DNA of 64,000 nucleotides, from assembly GCF_947492405.1 (NCBI RefSeq), contig NZ_CANLMP010000002.1, positions 1,154,222 to 1,218,221 of the forward strand, written 5' to 3'. This stretch comes from an uncultured Aquimarina sp. (lineage in GTDB: Bacteria > Bacteroidota > Bacteroidia > Flavobacteriales > Flavobacteriaceae). This document shows, piece after piece, positions 1 through 9,064 of this stretch (within the stretch, counting starts at the first letter, position 1; each line of letters begins with the position of its first letter). The translations under genes were made by a program, and so were the position numbers. The notes below the pieces were generated by a model. It ran no database searches. It worked only from the letters and a program-made list of their open reading frames with translations, and had not been told where the DNA came from.

Positions 1-5
1 TTTCG

Positions 6-926
6 TCACTCTCCTATAAAATAAGTATTATAATCTTTCTCTGCGATGAAATCAACCCATTTAATAAATTCTTTGGCAAACAAGGTGTTGTGATTTATTG
101 TTTCTACTTCGGTACTTCTTAGGATTTTGTTTATCCATTTTTCAAAAAATAAAAACTTGATATTATTCCCTAATTGGTTTTTATGGTTTTCTCTAGCTAG
201 TCTATTATTAAACATAGAAAAACTATGAAAATTTATATTGATATAGGTCAGTTTTTCTATATACTCTTTTGTCGATTCAATAGTCAAGAAATCCGGGGAT
301 AAATTTATAATTTCTGTAACTCCTGGTTTAACGGATTTTACTTTAACAGATGTAACAGGATATTCTGTTATACCCTGTTCTGTCTGGTAAGGAGGATATT
401 CTTGAGTGGAACCGGTAAGCAAATCAATATTAACAACATCATTGTCCTTATGCAAAATAGAACTAGTTTTAAAACCAGACTCAGACAACGCTTCATAATA
501 ACTATCATTTACATTATATCCTCCAGGTCTAAAATTGTTTACTGAAATCCCTTCTTCTTCGAAGAAATTCTTACTCCAAGCTAGAAGTTCCTTTTGTTGA
601 TTTTTATTATACTTTGAAAATTCATCTTTTAAAGTTTCAAAAGAAACAGGAAGTTTGTACGCATGTATGTGCGGTTCTATTCGGATATTGTCAAAAGATT
701 TTAAACTATGTACTAACAGTTTAACAGAATCAATATATTCAGGAAAAGATATCTCTTTACATTTGGGAGATAAACTTATGTAGAAAGTCCCTTTTAAGTT
801 TCTTTTTTTTAGTTCATTAGCAATAATCATCCCTCCCAGAAACACACTCGCATGATAAGTAGGATTATAGCTTAACTTGCTAACAATAGTTTCGATATCG
901 AAAGTTAAATATACTTTTTTACTCAT
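6..926 (-). CDS. NodB-like polysaccharide deacetylase family protein
   Basis: About 306 residues, probably a carbohydrate deacetylase of the NodB-like (CE4) superfamily. The N-terminus has the beta-strand motif YLTFDIET, where the Asp would be the general base. A HIHA stretch near residue 100 could give metal-binding His residues. FRPGGYN matches the R-P-G-G/Y motif, and NINFHSFS near residue 230 fits the last His motif. There is no signal peptide, so it should act in the cytoplasm or on a lipid-linked substrate. The start at 926 (ATG) gives an ATGAGTAA overlap with the heparinase-like gene upstream; a TTG nine bases further out is less likely. It is the last gene of the long minus-strand polysaccharide run visible here, and its stop lies only 6 bases from the window edge. 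The family call is fair; the substrate is unknown. Confidence 0.65.
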   Translation of the reverse strand: MSKKVYLTFDIETIVSKLSYNPTYHASVFLGGMIIANELKKRNLKGTFYISLSPKCKEISFPEYIDSVKLLVHSLKSFDNIRIEPHIHAYKLPVSFETLKDEFSKYNKNQQKELLAWSKNFFEEEGISVNNFRPGGYNVNDSYYEALSESGFKTSSILHKDNDVVNIDLLTGSTQEYPPYQTEQGITEYPVTSVKVKSVKPGVTEIINLSPDFLTIESTKEYIEKLTYININFHSFSMFNNRLARENHKNQLGNNIKFLFFEKWINKILRSTEVETINHNTLFAKEFIKWVDFIAEKDYNTYFIGE

Positions 927-2607
927 TAAAAACAATTTCAGTAGTTACTTCTTCATTTGGAGCAATATCACAAACGATCATGGTTTCTTTTTCTTTCCAT
1001 ATTCCAAATTCTGGATAAAATTCTGTACTTACAACCTCGTATGAATTGGACGTTTGAATAGTGGCTACTTTTCTATTTGTTTCTTTTTCTACAATTTTAC
1101 CATTAATAAAATTAAAATCTGGAGTTAAATGAAAAAATAGTTTCGATTTTCTATCCGTACTTGCAATAAGAGTATCCTTTATTATAATAGTATTCTCTTT
1201 TTTGATCAATCTTCTTTTATGAGTAATCTCATTCGAAAAATCATATCCTTTTACAGTTCCTTCAATATCTAAATTGTCGGGCTCTAAACATTTTGTATTG
1301 TAATCAACACTGGCTTCTCTAGCCATCCTGAATGAGCTCCAAACCTCAGATTGATTAAAATCGTCATATTGTAGTACGTTATGACTTTCTGTTGCTCTTG
1401 AGTATTCTCTTCTACTACCTGAATTATATTCATAGGTTCCTGAATTGGTAAATATCTTTTCATTACCTCTAAAATATTCAAAACTTAAAGCATCACAATG
1501 GACATGGCCGGGTTGATTACCTCCAACTACTTTGGCACAATCAAAAACAAGATGTTCCTTATCTGTTTTAACTCCAATAAATCCATTTATATCAAAAACC
1601 TCTTCTTTTTGATCAAATTCTCTTTTAAAAATTTTGTAATAAAAATCGTTTAACTGATCAAATTGGATCCCATTATTATCTACGCTATCATTGAAGAACA
1701 GATATTGATTCACGTTTGACAAAAGCCTAACATTATTAAATTGTTTATGAATAAGGTTTTCCAGTTTTTCATTATTTTTCTGAAACAAAAACACTTCCAT
1801 CAGGTCTTCTAAAACAATACCGGCATACATAGGAGAATATTCTTCATGCATTCCAAAATCCGAAAATTGAGGGTAAACAAATTTTTCAACACTTCTTATC
1901 TCCTTATCAAACCGTGAAGTGCTAAAAAAATGTTTACACCATATAAGCGCTTTCCAATTTTTGATCAAATGATTTCCTAAAATATCTAACTCAGGATTTT
2001 GAGACAAAAATTCGGCCTGAATCCAAAGAAGTTTCAGGAAAAAAGATTCAAATTTTTTGGTAAACTCTCTACCCACTAAGGTGTAAATTTTGATCCAACT
2101 TATCAATCTTAATGATATGGCATAAGAATTCCAGTTATCTTTTCCATAGCCTTTGGTTCCCAATGGGTTTTGAACAAACCATTCTGAAACTGTATTTTCT
2201 ATATAATCAATATATTTTTGATCTTTTGTTTCTTTATACTTAAAAGCAATATCAAATAAGAATTCGTGATAATTAAGATTTAACTTCCAAAGTCGTGTTC
2301 CTTGATTAAGTTCTTCTGAATGCCAAACTATTTTTTGATCAAAATTGATTTTATGGTTTAAAAAAGAAATTTTATTTTCTAAAACCTCATTTATTTCATC
2401 CAAATAGTAGGTTCTTTCGTTTAAAACAAACTTAAGATCAGCGTTTATTTTAGTTGTTTCTTTTTTAAATTTCTTCTCTAATCTTTTAAAGAAAAAACTC
2501 CCATTTCTTTCGTAAAGATTCCGTTTCAGGATATATTTCAGTCTATAAATAACCTGAATAGGATGAAGGTTTTTTATCGTATAATAATATCTAATAGCCG
2601 AGATCAT
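919..2607 (-). CDS. Heparinase II/III family protein
   Basis: 562 residues. The N-terminal half is an alpha-helical toroid-type region (NWNSYAISLRLISW near residue 160, GNHLIKNWKALI near 211, HEEYSPMY near 254). The C-terminal half is the heparinase II/III beta-sheet domain, with GHVHCDALSFEYF near 367-379 and ESHNVLQ near 407. The family cleaves uronic-acid-containing polysaccharides by beta-elimination, and His/Tyr residues of the kind used for catalysis are present. There is no signal peptide: the protein starts with a short basic helix rich in Tyr and Ile. It lies 3 bp after the formyltransferase gene and overlaps the deacetylase gene by 8 bp. Proteins of this kind are common in exopolysaccharide clusters, where they may trim or edit the polymer. 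The wecBC genes in the same run could supply the uronic acid it acts on; that link is inference. Confidence 0.85.
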   Translation of the reverse strand: MISAIRYYYTIKNLHPIQVIYRLKYILKRNLYERNGSFFFKRLEKKFKKETTKINADLKFVLNERTYYLDEINEVLENKISFLNHKINFDQKIVWHSEELNQGTRLWKLNLNYHEFLFDIAFKYKETKDQKYIDYIENTVSEWFVQNPLGTKGYGKDNWNSYAISLRLISWIKIYTLVGREFTKKFESFFLKLLWIQAEFLSQNPELDILGNHLIKNWKALIWCKHFFSTSRFDKEIRSVEKFVYPQFSDFGMHEEYSPMYAGIVLEDLMEVFLFQKNNEKLENLIHKQFNNVRLLSNVNQYLFFNDSVDNNGIQFDQLNDFYYKIFKREFDQKEEVFDINGFIGVKTDKEHLVFDCAKVVGGNQPGHVHCDALSFEYFRGNEKIFTNSGTYEYNSGSRREYSRATESHNVLQYDDFNQSEVWSSFRMAREASVDYNTKCLEPDNLDIEGTVKGYDFSNEITHKRRLIKKENTIIIKDTLIASTDRKSKLFFHLTPDFNFINGKIVEKETNRKVATIQTSNSYEVVSTEFYPEFGIWKEKETMIVCDIAPNEEVTTEIVFNE

Positions 2608-2610
2608 AGA

Positions 2611-3393
2611 TTAATAAAATTGTTCTATTCTTTTATCAATAGAAACATTTTTTAAGTTTTTTCTTATTTTTATTGAACCCAGAAGATCTACAAAAAAAGT
2701 TCTATGTTTTGCAAGGTATAAATGTCCTTCTCCTGTCTGTTCCTTTCCAAGGATTTTTTCCTGGTGCTTCTTTATCCATTCAATAATACTAACCATTTCT
2801 TCTGTAGCATATTTAAACGTTTTTGAGGAAACTGTAAACTCTGTATCGTTGCCGTTTATATCAGGATAAACTTTTGAAATTATTTTTCCACTATCCACTT
2901 TTTTTACCATATAATGAAGAGTAGCTCCTGTTTTATTTAAATCTCCTTTATACAAAGGCCAGAAAATTGTATTTCCTCCTTTATATTCTGGTGAAATTCC
3001 CCCATGCAAATTTATTGCTCCAAACTTCGGGATTTCAATTACTTTATTAGAGATGATCGGAATTCCAAATGCTACTAATAAATCCGGTACAAAATCCTTC
3101 ATTAACTCAATTGAACTCTTAGAATTTAAACTTTCCACTTCGATTTGTTCTTTCAGGTCAATATTACCAAAAAAAGCTATCTCTTTTTTATTCCAGTTCC
3201 TTAATTTTTGAAACAGATACTTCGAAACTCGATTAAAGAAAGTAAGAGGTGACTTAGAGATCATTTTTTTTAATCTTTTTTTTCCAAGCCTTTGATGAGT
3301 AATCATTTTACATTCGATTCCTTTTATTTCACTTATTTCTTTTGCAAAATAATTATGTCTTGGGCTTGTGCCCTTTAAAACTAACACTCTCAT
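2611..3393 (-). CDS. Formyltransferase family protein (probable sugar N-formyltransferase)
   Basis: 260 residues with the formyltransferase core. The catalytic Asn-His pair is in GAINLHGGISPEYKG (N128, H130) and the catalytic Asp in KVDSGKII (D167), the N-H-D triad shared by methionyl-tRNA and sugar formyltransferases. It is shorter than Fmt (about 310 residues), lacks Fmt's C-terminal OB domain, and sits in a polysaccharide operon. It therefore probably uses N10-formyl-tetrahydrofolate to formylate an amino sugar or nucleotide amino sugar. Its start codon shares one base with the upstream stop (TAATG), which implies translational coupling with the bi-domain dehydrogenase gene. The acceptor sugar cannot be told from sequence. 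Confidence 0.82.
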   Translation of the reverse strand: MRVLVLKGTSPRHNYFAKEISEIKGIECKMITHQRLGKKRLKKMISKSPLTFFNRVSKYLFQKLRNWNKKEIAFFGNIDLKEQIEVESLNSKSSIELMKDFVPDLLVAFGIPIISNKVIEIPKFGAINLHGGISPEYKGGNTIFWPLYKGDLNKTGATLHYMVKKVDSGKIISKVYPDINGNDTEFTVSSKTFKYATEEMVSIIEWIKKHQEKILGKEQTGEGHLYLAKHRTFFVDLLGSIKIRKNLKNVSIDKRIEQFY

Positions 3394-5516
3394 TATATAT
3401 CTTTAAGTGTAATCCATTTTCCTTCTTTTATAGATTCTATTGCTGCAAAAGAAGCTTGAGTTGTGTTAATTATCTCGTCAAAAGGAATTATAGCTTCTCC
3501 ACCATTAACATGTTGTTTGATTAACGATTCAAATTGGTTATAATGTCCTTTATCTTGTTTGGATGACACATTACCTCCTTTAAATCCGTATGTTTTCAAT
3601 TTACGCCAATTGTCCATAACCAAGGTTCTTTCCTGAGAATAAACTTCAACTCGTTCTTTAGAATATGATTTACTTCCGTTGGCAAAGTAATTTATTACGG
3701 CATTGGCACCATTCTCATATTTAAGTAAAATACTTGCATTATCAGTATTCTCTTCTGGGTTTAATCCCATTGCATTCATACATACAGATTTAACCTTACT
3801 ACCCGTCAGGTAAGAACACAAATCAATATAATGACAAGCTTCACCAATTATTCGACCTCCTCCGATCTCCATATCGTGCAACCACATATTGGCAGGAATA
3901 AAACCTGCATTCATAGTCGCAACAATATTGATAGGCGTATTATCACCTCCTAAAAGTTTTTTCATTTTTTGTGCTAATGGAGCAAAACGTCTGTTAAAAC
4001 CTACCGATACGTTTACTTCGTGCTTATTATATTCTTCAATAATAGATTCTAATTCTAACGATGTAAGTGCCAATGGTTTTTCAACAAAAACACTTTTCTT
4101 TGCTTTTAAAGTTTCCAAGACCATAGAAGCATGCATATTGTGCTTGGTTGTTATAAACACCAAATCTACTTCGTTGTCTTGCAAAATTTCTTGATAGGAA
4201 CTAGTAGAATTTGTTACTCCATATTTTTTCGCCATTATCGTTGAAGATAGTCCCCCAGAACTTGCAATGTATTTTACATTGGCATCCATTTTTTTCAAGC
4301 TCGGAAGTATCGTTGCTCCAGTAAAATTTCCTGCTCCGATAACACCTATAACTCCTTTCTTACCTTGAAATGTTTTTTGAGAGATTTTGACAGTCGACGT
4401 TGGTGGGGCTGTTGTATTATATTCTAAAATAGAGGCTATTGACTTAGAATTCGTCATGTCTCCATAAATCTTCTGGTAATCGTTTAATGGAATTCTTTCG
4501 GTTATCAGCGGTTTAACCTTAAGTATCTCTTTAGACATAGCATCTAATATGGCTTCAAAATTCCTTTTCTCTGTCCACCTCACGTATCCTATTGGATAAT
4601 CGTTCCCTTTTTCTTCATACTCCTCATCGTATCTCCCTGGGCCATAAGAACAAGAAACTTGGAACGAGATTTCTTTTTCATAAAAATCGGCTCTACTTAT
4701 GTCTAATCCAATAACCCCAACTAAAACAATACGTCCTCTTTTTCTGCACATGTTGGCTGATTGAGAGATAATCTCACTACTTTTATTTGAAGCCGTAATG
4801 ATCACCCCATCGGCGCCAATACCATTTGTATAAGACTCTACAAATTTTACCTGATCGGTTCCTTCGGCCGGATTTATAGCTATTATCCCTTTTTCCTTTG
4901 CTATTTTTACTTTTTCTGGATCAAAATCAAAGCCAATTACATTACATCCATTTGCCAACAATAATTCTGCCGTTACCAAACCAATCAATCCTAATCCGAC
5001 TACCACAATGGTTTCTCCAAAAGTTGGCCCTAACAGTCTTATTCCTTGCAAACCAATAGAACCTATTACCGTAAAAACAGCTTCCTCATCTGTTACGTTA
5101 TCTGGAATTTTGGCTACAAGATTTTTAGGTACATTAACATATTCTGCATGGTTACCATTAGAGGCTACACGATCTCCTACTTTAAACTCGCTAACTCCTT
5201 TTCCAATTGCTACTACTTCACCAACATTACAATATCCCAGGGGCAATGGTTGGTTTAACTTATTGAAAACAGCATTCATAGTAGGTTTAAGCCCATCAGT
5301 TTTTACCTTATCCAATACCATCTTTACTTTATCTGGCTGCTGTCGTGCTTTTTGGATAAAATTAGCCTTACCAAACTCAACCAACATTCTCTCTGTTCCC
5401 AAGGATACAAGTGTTTTGGTGGTCTTTATTAATACATGACCAGATTTAGCCATTGGTACAGGTACTTCTTCTAATATCGTTTCTCCGTTTTTAAGGTCTT
5501 GTATGATCTGTTTCAT
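3393..5516 (-). CDS. Bi-domain oxidoreductase: zinc-type alcohol dehydrogenase fused to Gfo/Idh/MocA
   Basis: 707 residues in two enzyme halves. Residues 1 to about 365 are an MDR/alcohol-dehydrogenase-like domain (VSLGTERMLVEFGK near 38, GVSEFKVGDRVA near 107, NAD(P)-binding VVVGLGLIGL near 171). Residues from about 387 are a Gfo/Idh/MocA domain (VIGVIGAGNFTG near 389, catalytic-type FVEKPLAL near 477, GGGRIIGEACHYIDL further on). Fusions like this recur in exopolysaccharide clusters beside heparinase II/III genes and probably oxidise or epimerise a sugar or glycosyl intermediate. The exact reaction is not established. A separate Gfo/Idh/MocA gene lies directly upstream and overlaps it by 26 bp, so the two oxidoreductases are probably made together. 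Confidence 0.88.
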   Translation of the reverse strand: MKQIIQDLKNGETILEEVPVPMAKSGHVLIKTTKTLVSLGTERMLVEFGKANFIQKARQQPDKVKMVLDKVKTDGLKPTMNAVFNKLNQPLPLGYCNVGEVVAIGKGVSEFKVGDRVASNGNHAEYVNVPKNLVAKIPDNVTDEEAVFTVIGSIGLQGIRLLGPTFGETIVVVGLGLIGLVTAELLLANGCNVIGFDFDPEKVKIAKEKGIIAINPAEGTDQVKFVESYTNGIGADGVIITASNKSSEIISQSANMCRKRGRIVLVGVIGLDISRADFYEKEISFQVSCSYGPGRYDEEYEEKGNDYPIGYVRWTEKRNFEAILDAMSKEILKVKPLITERIPLNDYQKIYGDMTNSKSIASILEYNTTAPPTSTVKISQKTFQGKKGVIGVIGAGNFTGATILPSLKKMDANVKYIASSGGLSSTIMAKKYGVTNSTSSYQEILQDNEVDLVFITTKHNMHASMVLETLKAKKSVFVEKPLALTSLELESIIEEYNKHEVNVSVGFNRRFAPLAQKMKKLLGGDNTPINIVATMNAGFIPANMWLHDMEIGGGRIIGEACHYIDLCSYLTGSKVKSVCMNAMGLNPEENTDNASILLKYENGANAVINYFANGSKSYSKERVEVYSQERTLVMDNWRKLKTYGFKGGNVSSKQDKGHYNQFESLIKQHVNGGEAIIPFDEIINTTQASFAAIESIKEGKWITLKDI

Positions 5517-6636
5517 TAATAGTAAATATAAATTCTTTTTTATTTTTCAGGACTGCTTCTTTAATATCAAGCATCAGTAAAGTAGATATTTTAACTTCGT
5601 TAAAATCCCTTGTATTTTCATTATTAAATGGTTGATATATGGCATTTTTATGCCCTACATCTTTTCTAAAATATCTTTCTTTGATAAGTTCATCCGATTT
5701 CCACAAGGTCATTCTTCTAAAATCATCAATCTTAGCAATTACCTCACCGTGTTGGAAGTTTATAGTTTCATTAATCCCTTCAAATGGCTCTGTTCTTGAT
5801 GTTAATACTATCGTAATTAAATCTCCTATTTCAGAGATAAATGTAATCGTTAAGTTATCATCTACTTCTTCACTTGAACTTGCTTGTATAGAAACCTGAA
5901 GTCTTTTAGGAAGTCCAACTTTATATAAAAAATGTATCGCCAGATCTATCCAATGTCCAACGTTTCCGCAAACCCTTGTGCCTTCTTCTGGATTTCTGTA
6001 CCAATTATCCTCAGGGATTTTATGTCCACTTATAAAACAATTGAGTGTAAGAGGCGTCCTTTTATCGTTATTTAAATACGATAATATGGTTTTTACTGAA
6101 GGCGAAAAAGGTCTGTTATAACCAACAAAAAGTTTATTCTGATTTACATTATAACTTTTGATCAATTTTGAAAATTGCTCATGATTAACACTAATTGGTT
6201 TTTCTAAGTAAACTGTTTTCCCTGCTTCTAATCCCTTTATAGCATACTCTGTATGAGTAAAGTGGTTTGAGGCAACATACAATACTTCAACATTGGGATT
6301 AGTTATTAACTCATTGGCATCTTCAAAAACCATACCTCCATAATAGTTTGCCAAAGAAGTGGCATTAGCTTTATCAATATCATAAACCCCATAAAAACAT
6401 CTTCCTAATTTATTCCTTAAAAAAAAACCTATCGTAGCAAAAGCAAACTGACCACATCCAACTACGGCTATGTTCTTTTTATTTTTTTTAAAAACTGTTA
6501 TTGGTATTTTGATGATGTTATTATAGCGTAGCCTCCCCATCGTCTTGATATAAGTTCTTGAGAAGCCATACATCGTAAAAAATCGAAAAAGTTTCTTAAC
6601 TTGTTGTTTCCTATTTAATGTATTTACCGTATACAT
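5491..6636 (-). CDS. Gfo/Idh/MocA family oxidoreductase
   Basis: 381 residues. An unusual basic N-terminal extension of about 50 residues (rich in Lys, Arg and aromatics) precedes the Rossmann motif NIAVVGCGQFAFATIGF. The family's catalytic motif appears as VYLEKPISVNHEQF, and the substrate domain has GTRVCGNVGHWIDLAIHF, matching the G-G/N-x4-H-x-D/I pattern. It is NAD(P)-dependent and probably acts on a nucleotide sugar or sugar residue. It lies 6 bp after the flippase gene and its end overlaps the fused dehydrogenase gene, whose C-terminal half is a paralogue. The two may catalyse successive or reciprocal redox steps on one sugar. That is inference. Confidence 0.85.
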   Translation of the reverse strand: MYTVNTLNRKQQVKKLFRFFTMYGFSRTYIKTMGRLRYNNIIKIPITVFKKNKKNIAVVGCGQFAFATIGFFLRNKLGRCFYGVYDIDKANATSLANYYGGMVFEDANELITNPNVEVLYVASNHFTHTEYAIKGLEAGKTVYLEKPISVNHEQFSKLIKSYNVNQNKLFVGYNRPFSPSVKTILSYLNNDKRTPLTLNCFISGHKIPEDNWYRNPEEGTRVCGNVGHWIDLAIHFLYKVGLPKRLQVSIQASSSEEVDDNLTITFISEIGDLITIVLTSRTEPFEGINETINFQHGEVIAKIDDFRRMTLWKSDELIKERYFRKDVGHKNAIYQPFNNENTRDFNEVKISTLLMLDIKEAVLKNKKEFIFTINETDHTRP

Positions 6637-6642
6637 GAAAAG

Positions 6643-7911
6643 TTATATGAAAAATAACACCGAAAAATTCACCCCCAGTGTTAATACTATTAGCATTAAT
6701 TCGACTTTAAGATATTTAAATACTCTTTTCTCTATTTTGGAACTTTCATAAATAAATAATCCCAAGTAAATTAAATATGAGGCAAAAGTAACAATTGCGG
6801 CTCCATATATCCCTATTTTTTTTACAAAAATATAGGTGCCAAGTAAATTAATTAATGCAGTAACTAAAGTTATAGAAGACACTATTTTAGATTTCCTATG
6901 ATAAAACAGAATATTAACATAAAAAAAGTATATTCCTAATAAATAAATACCATTTACTAACCATACTATTATTTCTTTAACTGTTCTATCTACCTCATTC
7001 AACAATGAGATATATGGTTTTACAAAATCAATAGAAAATATTAAAACAACGGTTATCAAAATTGTGACAATACAATATAAAAATAGAATTTTAACCTTTT
7101 TGTTCCCAGACACCCAAGTTTCATAATCCTTTAAGATAAAGTTTGGGATTGTTAAAGCAAAACCGCTATTTACAATCATTAAAACCATTGCAAGAGTATA
7201 TGCCAAACTATATTTACCAAGCTCCAAATCATTTAGCACATATTTGATAATAAGTCTATCTGATCCGCTCATAATCCATTGCGCCACTCCGTGAGGAATA
7301 AGTAATGCAGAAAAGATCAAGGTGCCTTTAAAAGCAATTGGGATCTTTTCATAAACGCTATAAAATAATTCTTTTACGTAAAATGGAAGAATAAACATTG
7401 CGCCCAAAACAATTTGATAAAACAACAATTGGTCTAGACTCGGTTCTGATTTTACAATAAAAATTGAAGCCATCAATGCCAATAACTTCAATAAAATTAA
7501 TACAAAGTAATTAATATGTCTATCTCTAGCCCTATACCACCCTAACAGGTTATTCTGAAATGATTCTATTAATATCAATATGATTGTATACCATAACCAA
7601 GTACTTGGTAGAAAAATCAAAATAAAACCAATCACTAATGAAACAAGTAATACTAATATGGAATATCTAATAAAAGAAGAATATCCAACTTTTTCATTTT
7701 CAACACCTTCTCGAATAATTCCGGATATAGAGTTAAGAGATAAAATCGGTGCTCCTACAGAAATAACTATTTGAGATAATGTCCAAAGCCCATATTCTCC
7801 TATTCCTAAAACTGATCCTAAAAAAGGCATAGCTATTAACATCAACCCCTTATTTATAGCTGTCGAAATACCATAAAAGAGTGTTGTCGTTAAAAAACTT
7901 TTTATTCTCAT
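6643..7911 (-). CDS. Wzx-like oligosaccharide flippase (polysaccharide biosynthesis membrane protein)
   Basis: 422 residues, almost wholly hydrophobic, with about 12 predicted membrane segments separated by short basic loops. The opening RIKSFLTTTLFYGISTAINKG followed by a Gly-rich helix pair (GSVLGIGEYGLWTLSQI) is typical of the MOP/MATE-like Wzx family, which moves undecaprenyl-linked repeat units across the inner membrane. It sits among polymerase, glycosyltransferase and sugar-modifying genes, which supports the role. It lies 38 bp after the putative glycosyltransferase and 6 bp before the oxidoreductase gene. Specificity cannot be read from sequence. Confidence 0.85.
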   Translation of the reverse strand: MRIKSFLTTTLFYGISTAINKGLMLIAMPFLGSVLGIGEYGLWTLSQIVISVGAPILSLNSISGIIREGVENEKVGYSSFIRYSILVLLVSLVIGFILIFLPSTWLWYTIILILIESFQNNLLGWYRARDRHINYFVLILLKLLALMASIFIVKSEPSLDQLLFYQIVLGAMFILPFYVKELFYSVYEKIPIAFKGTLIFSALLIPHGVAQWIMSGSDRLIIKYVLNDLELGKYSLAYTLAMVLMIVNSGFALTIPNFILKDYETWVSGNKKVKILFLYCIVTILITVVLIFSIDFVKPYISLLNEVDRTVKEIIVWLVNGIYLLGIYFFYVNILFYHRKSKIVSSITLVTALINLLGTYIFVKKIGIYGAAIVTFASYLIYLGLFIYESSKIEKRVFKYLKVELMLIVLTLGVNFSVLFFI

Positions 7912-7949
7912 TAAATCTTAATTATGTCTATAAAACTACTATAATAATG

Positions 7950-9056
7950 CTAAATATTATTTTTTATCCATGTATCAAACTCTTCAAAATTTTTAAAAAC
8001 ATTAAATATGTTAGCGTTTAAAAAATCAGATTTTGCTCCATCAAAATTTAAAAATACCGGAGTAATATTTTTTTCAAAATAATCAATCCCCAAAGTAGAA
8101 TATCGAGAAATCAAATACTCTACATTTTTATGTCTTTCTCTAGTAACAAAAATTGATTTATTATTTTCAAACTTACTATAAACTGTTTCTTTTTCTAGAG
8201 GATGAGGGTAAATTAATAAATTAACTTTTTTCTCTTCTGAGATTTTAATTAATCTAGTTAGGATCTCTATATCTTTACTACTATCCGCAGGCGATGTCGC
8301 ATAGGCTATATTTTTACTATACACTCCTTTTATAAAGGTTCCAAGCTTAAGGTTTGATTTTTTCTTTGGTAAATAAATCAACTCAGTAAACTCATTCACC
8401 TCAATTTGATGAGCGATATACTCTTTAGAAAAATCATACAAATAAAAGAACCTATCTGCTTTTAAATGCTTCCATTCTTCTTTTTTTCCTAAAACACCAT
8501 GTTGTAACATTGATAAATGAATTTTTTTAAATTCACATATTTTAGAAATAATTAATGAGGTTCTATCATTGTAACCTGCAATTAAAACTTTTTCAGAACC
8601 ATTCAAAATTCCTTTAAGAGCCAAAAACTCAACGATAAATAAAAAGCGATAAAAAATGCTGTCATTTATATAAAAAGAATAATTTTTAAGCACTCTAACG
8701 TCACTCTTCTTTACTTTAAAAAAATATTTAGATATTTCATTAAACGAAATATTTGCAAATAATTCTAGCTGTTCCATAGAAAACGAAGATCGTTCAAAAG
8801 GGATAGTTTCAAATTTCTCTGCAAGATCCTTTGATCTTTTTAAATGGAGAGGGCTCCAGCTTATAAAATTATCATTGGTATTAATCTTTTTCTTTTTTAC
8901 AAACCTGCTAATTATTAATTTAAATATTAATAACATGTTTAATGCCATCAATTTTAAACTATAGGTTTTCCCTAAGCGATAATTTACATTCTTATATAAA
9001 TAGTATCTATTAAAAAGATCTTGATTATATACTTCTTGAAAATTGACTTGTATCAT
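7950..9056 (-). CDS. Putative GT-B-like glycosyltransferase (family not recognised)
   Basis: 368 residues, soluble apart from a hydrophobic stretch near 38-52. I do not recognise a named family. Three motifs recall the GT-B-like folds of capsule and sialyl/polysialyl transferases: LQHGVLG (184-190), LLIYPHPLEKE (280-290) and RYSTLGIDYF (318-327). An HP motif and an upstream Gly-containing loop are hallmarks of bacterial sialyltransferase-like folds, and the same operon makes a CMP-nonulosonate. A transferase for that sugar is therefore an attractive guess, but it rests on short motifs and context. Neighbours are the Wzy-like polymerase (8 bp upstream) and the flippase (38 bp downstream). CDP-glycerol-phosphotransferase-like proteins are an alternative. 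Confidence 0.5.
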   Translation of the reverse strand: MIQVNFQEVYNQDLFNRYYLYKNVNYRLGKTYSLKLMALNMLLIFKLIISRFVKKKKINTNDNFISWSPLHLKRSKDLAEKFETIPFERSSFSMEQLELFANISFNEISKYFFKVKKSDVRVLKNYSFYINDSIFYRFLFIVEFLALKGILNGSEKVLIAGYNDRTSLIISKICEFKKIHLSMLQHGVLGKKEEWKHLKADRFFYLYDFSKEYIAHQIEVNEFTELIYLPKKKSNLKLGTFIKGVYSKNIAYATSPADSSKDIEILTRLIKISEEKKVNLLIYPHPLEKETVYSKFENNKSIFVTRERHKNVEYLISRYSTLGIDYFEKNITPVFLNFDGAKSDFLNANIFNVFKNFEEFDTWIKNNI

Positions 9057-9064
9057 TCAAAAAA

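Noticed and set aside
919..2607. Heparinase gene as part of a polysaccharide utilisation locus
   Set aside because: There are no SusC/SusD-like genes, sensor/regulator or sulfatases, and the surroundings are biosynthetic.
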